DNA of 64,000 nt from WLXB01 sp040221475. Its GTDB lineage: Bacteria; Pseudomonadota; Alphaproteobacteria; Rhodospirillales; Rhodospirillaceae. The stretch covers positions 558,001 to 622,000 of the forward strand of contig JAVKEJ010000058.1 in assembly GCA_040221475.1 (NCBI GenBank). The letters run 5' to 3'. A model generated the notes under the pieces. The model searched no databases. It saw only the letters and a list, made by a program, of their open reading frames with translations, and was not told the DNA's origin. The translations under genes were made by a program, and so were the position numbers. Of the stretch, positions 60,592 to 64,000 are shown one piece after another (positions within the stretch are counted from its first letter, which is position 1; the number at the start of each line of letters is the position of its first letter).

Positions 60592-61290
60592 TTAAGCAAG
60601 ACCAAAAGGCACACGTGCAACAACGTTCATTGGCTCTTGTCGGCTGTCCTGGGCCAGGACGGTCAATTCACGAATGATGCAATGCTGCGTAATGGCTGGT
60701 TTCGCCAACTCGGCAATTTTTGCTGTGATTTTTTCCCGTTCCTCATCGTCTTCAATACGATCTGTCAATGGAACAAAGAACTGGAACTCTTCCATCACAT
60801 AGGGGTAACCCCAGTGCTTCAGCATGCGCCGTTGGTAGACCGTCAACTTATCGTTGCTGTATCGGTCATCCATGTTGATCGGCAATGGACGCCGATAACC
60901 TTCGAACACACGCACACATTCTGACGCTAAACTGACCAGCTCGCGCGAGGGGACGGTGGTCCCGAGGGCGACAAATTTTCCAATAATGTTGATTTCTAAC
61001 TGGGGGATGTCGACCGGTCTGAGGTTCTTGGCAAACAGGTGCACCGTATCCATGAATCCGCTGAAAGAGGCCACGGTGTTGAGCTGGAATGGTGGTTTAA
61101 GCGTGCCGTGCAAGCCATCGGAGCGGCGCCAATGAGTTAACTTTTTTAAACGTTCTGGCGTAATGCCGGGCACTTCAGGCTGTTCAAAGGTCTCGGACGA
61201 CTCAATATCGCGCCCTAGCCAAGTTCTGCCGAAATCTGCGAGGGCACTGCCATTTTCTGGGACATAGCTTAAAGCATAACGTGCGGGCAT
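60592..61290 (-). CDS. DUF1045 (2H phosphoesterase-like) protein
   Basis: 232 residues. It starts RYALSYVPENGSALADFGRTWLGRD, the DUF1045 hallmark; LHGTLKPPFQL is the first H-x-T-x motif of the 2H superfamily, and the second half has HCIIRELTVLAQ. DUF1045 proteins usually lie in phosphonate-degradation clusters, often near phnN or phnM, but none is in the window. The substrate is unknown. Confidence 0.85.
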   Translation of the reverse strand: MPARYALSYVPENGSALADFGRTWLGRDIESSETFEQPEVPGITPERLKKLTHWRRSDGLHGTLKPPFQLNTVASFSGFMDTVHLFAKNLRPVDIPQLEINIIGKFVALGTTVPSRELVSLASECVRVFEGYRRPLPINMDDRYSNDKLTVYQRRMLKHWGYPYVMEEFQFFVPLTDRIEDDEEREKITAKIAELAKPAITQHCIIRELTVLAQDSRQEPMNVVARVPFGLA

Positions 61291-61534
61291 TCGGTATTTC
61301 CAAGCATCAAGGATGTCGACAGATTAACCTGAACTGTTGAGAGTGGAACCCTTAAAGCGCTTTTTACGGGCTTGAAGGGCAATAAATCATTGTTTCTTGA
61401 TCCGATATTGAGCGCTTTCCGGAACAGACCATTGATGTGATGATGTGACAAACTTGTTGCAAAGGTTGATTTGACCAGATCATTTCTGCGTGTAGATAAG
61501 TAAACTCATTATGTAAGGTTTCGCCGGACTCGCT

Positions 61535-63304
61535 ATGTCCTCAAACACGTCTCCCCCTATAGTGACAGAAGTTCTGTCGCCAACGCCAACTGATAATCGT
61601 GATCTCCAGAAGCGGTTAGCAGATTTTCCAACCTTACCCGACGCCCTTGACTACGCGGCTCGGGGTAAAACCGGTTTCAATTTCTATTCGTCTAAAGGCG
61701 TCTTAACTGATGTTCTGACGTTTGCAGATATCAGAGCGCGGGCGCGCGTCGGGGCAAACTGTCTTGTCGGCGGTGGCGTGAAACCCGGAGATCGTGTGGC
61801 GCTGCTGGCTGAGACAGCCCCTGGGTTTCTCACCGCCTTTTTTGCTTGCCAGTACGCGGGCGCGATTCCCGTTCCTATGCCTACGCCGGTCGCGTTTGGA
61901 CGGCGTGACGCTTATATCAGCCAGATCGCCAATCAGATCACCTCCTCGGGCGCGGTGATGGTGATCGGCCCAAGAGATTATTTGCCCTTGGTGACGGAAG
62001 CGACGGCGGGGATTGACCTCCTCATGGTTGGCACGGTCGATGACTTGATGGCTCTGCCACAGGGTCAAGGCGCTGCCTCCGGTGGGGCGCAGGATCTGTG
62101 TTATCTTCAATACAGTTCTGGCAGCACACGTTTCCCCAAAGGCGTTGCGGTCACGCATCATAATTTGATGGTCAATTGCGCAGCGATGAATGTCGCGGTT
62201 GGCAATGCACCCGGTGAGCGCGCTGTGTCTTGGCTGCCGTTCTATCATGATATGGGTCTTGTGGGTTTCATGCTTGGCTGTCTCACAGCACAGACCACGG
62301 TTGACTACCTGCCCACTGAAGATTTTGCCCGTCGGCCTTTAACCTGGCTGCGCATTATCAGTGAGAATAAGGGTACCATGTCCTACGGCCCCAGTTTTGG
62401 GTATGAGCTGTGCAGCCGCAGATTTGCGTCCGCCAGTGCCAGCGCGCCTGATCTTGATTTGTCCAGCTGGCGCGTTGCTGGCATTGGGGGCGAGATGATC
62501 AAGCCACAGGTCATGCGGGCGTTCGCCGAAGTGTTTCGCCCTTGCGGATTTTCTGATCTTTCGTTCAATGCCTCATATGGGCTGGCAGAATGTGTGCTTG
62601 GCGTCAGTTTCAGCACGCCTCAGACGGGTATGCGGTTGGATCATATTTCCAAGCAGGAACTGGGTGATAACCATCGCGCTGTGCCGGTGCCCGATGATGG
62701 CACGGGGGTTGGCCGTACCTTTGTGGCTTGCGGTTTGGTGATCCAAGGCCACACCGTTGAAATTCGCGATGAGGCGGGCAACGCCCTGGCAGAACGCGAG
62801 GTTGGCCGTGTGTTTTTCTCCGGTGAGAGCGTCATGCAGGGCTATTACGGTGACCCTGAAGCGACGGCGGCGAGTATTTACGAGGGGTGGCTCGATACCG
62901 GCGATCTTGGATACTTCATTGGCAACGAATTGGTCATTGTTGGTCGCTCCAAAGATATGATGATCGTCAATGGGCGTAACTATTGGCCGCAAGACATTGA
63001 ATGGACGGTCGAACGCATGGAGGGTATGCGCTCCGGTGATGCAGCAGCGTTCACGCTTGAAAATGACGATGGCAGCGAGACGCCAACGCTGCTGGTACAG
63101 TGCCGACCATCTGCGGAAGAGGTTCGCACTGCTCTGGCGGCGGAGATTAAGGCGCGGGTGCAAGATCAAGTTGGCTTGGCTTGTAATGTTATTCTTGTGC
63201 CGCCACGGACTCTTCCCAAAACCTCTTCCGGCAAACTTGCACGTGGCAAGGCTAAAGCAAACTTTCTCAAGGGTGAAATTCAACCGCTTGCAGATGGCGC
63301 GTAG
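61535..63304 (+). CDS. Fatty acyl-AMP ligase (FAAL)-type enzyme
   Basis: 589-residue ANL-family enzyme. Adenylate motifs YSSGSTRFPKGVAVTHHN, SWLPFYHDMGLVGFMLG, GWLDTGDLGYF, GRSKDMMIVNGRNYWPQDIEW and the C-terminal catalytic Lys in KTSSGKLARGKAK are intact. The long N-terminal region and the HDMG and NYWPQDIE wording fit acyl-AMP ligases that load acyl carrier proteins, not CoA ligases. 15 bases before an epimerase-like gene; in Caulobacter a similar pair belongs to the ceramide pathway. Confidence 0.88.
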   Translation: MSSNTSPPIVTEVLSPTPTDNRDLQKRLADFPTLPDALDYAARGKTGFNFYSSKGVLTDVLTFADIRARARVGANCLVGGGVKPGDRVALLAETAPGFLTAFFACQYAGAIPVPMPTPVAFGRRDAYISQIANQITSSGAVMVIGPRDYLPLVTEATAGIDLLMVGTVDDLMALPQGQGAASGGAQDLCYLQYSSGSTRFPKGVAVTHHNLMVNCAAMNVAVGNAPGERAVSWLPFYHDMGLVGFMLGCLTAQTTVDYLPTEDFARRPLTWLRIISENKGTMSYGPSFGYELCSRRFASASASAPDLDLSSWRVAGIGGEMIKPQVMRAFAEVFRPCGFSDLSFNASYGLAECVLGVSFSTPQTGMRLDHISKQELGDNHRAVPVPDDGTGVGRTFVACGLVIQGHTVEIRDEAGNALAEREVGRVFFSGESVMQGYYGDPEATAASIYEGWLDTGDLGYFIGNELVIVGRSKDMMIVNGRNYWPQDIEWTVERMEGMRSGDAAAFTLENDDGSETPTLLVQCRPSAEEVRTALAAEIKARVQDQVGLACNVILVPPRTLPKTSSGKLARGKAKANFLKGEIQPLADGA

Positions 63305-63319
63305 CGTCTGCGTGTCCGA

Positions 63320-64000
63320 ATGACCACTCCTCTTACCATAGCCGTGACTGGTGCGACGGGGTTTCTAGGTCAACATCTTCTCCGCCATCTCAGTGCAGCA
63401 GGGCATGCTGTCAGAGCTTTGACCCGGCAACCTCAACGGGGTGATGCTGCTGCGAAGCTGACTTGGATTACGGGTGATCTTGAAAACGCTGAGGCGCTGA
63501 AAAACTTACTCACCGATGTTGATGTGGTTGTGCACGCTGCGGGTGCGATTAAAGCACTGAACCGGGAAACGTTTTTCAAAATCAATCGCGAGGGCACCCG
63601 CGCGGTGTTGGCGGCGGCAAAGGCGGCGGGTGTAGCAAAGTGCGTTCTGGTGTCGTCTCTCGCAGCCCGCGCGCCTGATCTGTCTTCTTATGCTGCCAGC
63701 AAGCATGGTGCGGAACGCGTGGCTGAGGACTACGCGAATAACCTTGAGGTTGTGATCCTGCGGCCACCGGCCATTTATGGGCCGGGTGATGACGAGACCG
63801 TCAGGTTGTTTCAAATGGCGGTAAACGGGTTTGTTTTGGCACCGGCTTCCAAGGCGTCCCGGGCCTCGTTAATTCATGTGGGCGATGTGGCAACGGCCAT
63901 TCTTGTCTGCTGCGAACAGACGCAATCTCAGCTTATTTTGGAAATTGATGATGGCACGCTTGGCGGTCATACCTGGCATGATCTCGCTTTGGCTGCGGGT
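63320..64000 (+). CDS. NAD-dependent epimerase-like SDR, cut by window edge
   Basis: 227 codons are visible and the frame continues past 64000. N-terminal TIAVTGATGFLGQHLLRHLSA is the cofactor loop; VVVHAAGAI, KCVLVSSLAAR and the catalytic SYAASKHGAE (Tyr-x3-Lys) follow, then LRPPAIYGPGD and LIHVGDVATAI. An extended SDR, possibly the CerR-type ceramide reductase given its position after a FAAL, but steroid/nucleotide-sugar SDRs look alike. Confidence 0.85.
   Translation, partial: MTTPLTIAVTGATGFLGQHLLRHLSAAGHAVRALTRQPQRGDAAAKLTWITGDLENAEALKNLLTDVDVVVHAAGAIKALNRETFFKINREGTRAVLAAAKAAGVAKCVLVSSLAARAPDLSSYAASKHGAERVAEDYANNLEVVILRPPAIYGPGDDETVRLFQMAVNGFVLAPASKASRASLIHVGDVATAILVCCEQTQSQLILEIDDGTLGGHTWHDLALAAG

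Noticed and set aside
62573..63283. 236-residue minus-strand ORF over the FAAL gene
   Set aside because: Shadow frame of a clear adenylating enzyme.

Overview
The window is chromosomal DNA of an alphaproteobacterium, most like the Rhodospirillales and relatives. The evidence is gene order: rpsF-rpsR-rplI-dnaB-alr lies divergent from fabD-fabG-acpP-fabF-mltG, followed by yicC-gmk. There is also a gltB-gltD pair, a kdsD-lptC-lptA-lptB-rpoN-ptsN block, a complex-I-type NDUFA9 reductase and a short RNase D. The cell is Gram-negative (LPS export, RND efflux, undecaprenyl-PP phosphatase). I see no phage, transposon, integrase, rRNA operon or CRISPR array. One tRNA gene, tRNA-Leu(CAG), is present.

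Layout. 1-3160 (minus): the start of alr, then dnaB, rplI, rpsR and rpsF. 3506-8079 (plus): type II fatty acid synthesis and mltG, with an odd 27-bp tandem repeat between acpP and fabF. 8107-13633: a signalling block inserted before yicC-gmk. It holds a membrane PAS histidine kinase, a KaiB protein and a lone receiver as one minus-strand operon, plus a divergent PAS-GGDEF-EAL protein. 13848-19599: yicC, gmk and an RND efflux pair. 19630-25993: gloB, a glycine-betaine-type ABC importer, an orphan TAXI binding protein and an M17 aminopeptidase. 26021-32118 (minus): glutamate synthase. 32492-41163: uppP, NDUFA9-like, tRNA-Leu, rnd, then the LPS-export/rpoN/ptsN block, in which the usual hpf gene between rpoN and ptsN is not seen.

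41208-64000 is more accessory: a CDP-alcohol phosphatidyltransferase, DUF3047 and DUF547 proteins, two double-VOC proteins around an AbrB-type membrane protein, a PAS_5 protein, a YdcZ transporter, and a secreted TPR/TonB-C protein. Then come an AceE/MdeB-like E1 dehydrogenase divergent from an Lrp-type regulator, an AlkK/DmdB-type acyl-CoA ligase and a 592-residue protein of unknown function. A four-gene minus-strand operon follows: DUF2282 peptide, DUF692, DUF2063 and DoxX. The window ends with a fatty acyl-AMP ligase and a truncated NAD-dependent epimerase-like gene that may open a sphingolipid cluster.

The strongest candidates for unusual biology are the DUF2282/DUF692/DUF2063/DoxX operon (a bufferin/Hvf-type modified copper-binding peptide system), the KaiB-kinase-receiver operon with no kaiC in view, and the small repeat ORF that overlaps the fabF start. 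All functional calls are by reading translations; no database search was run.
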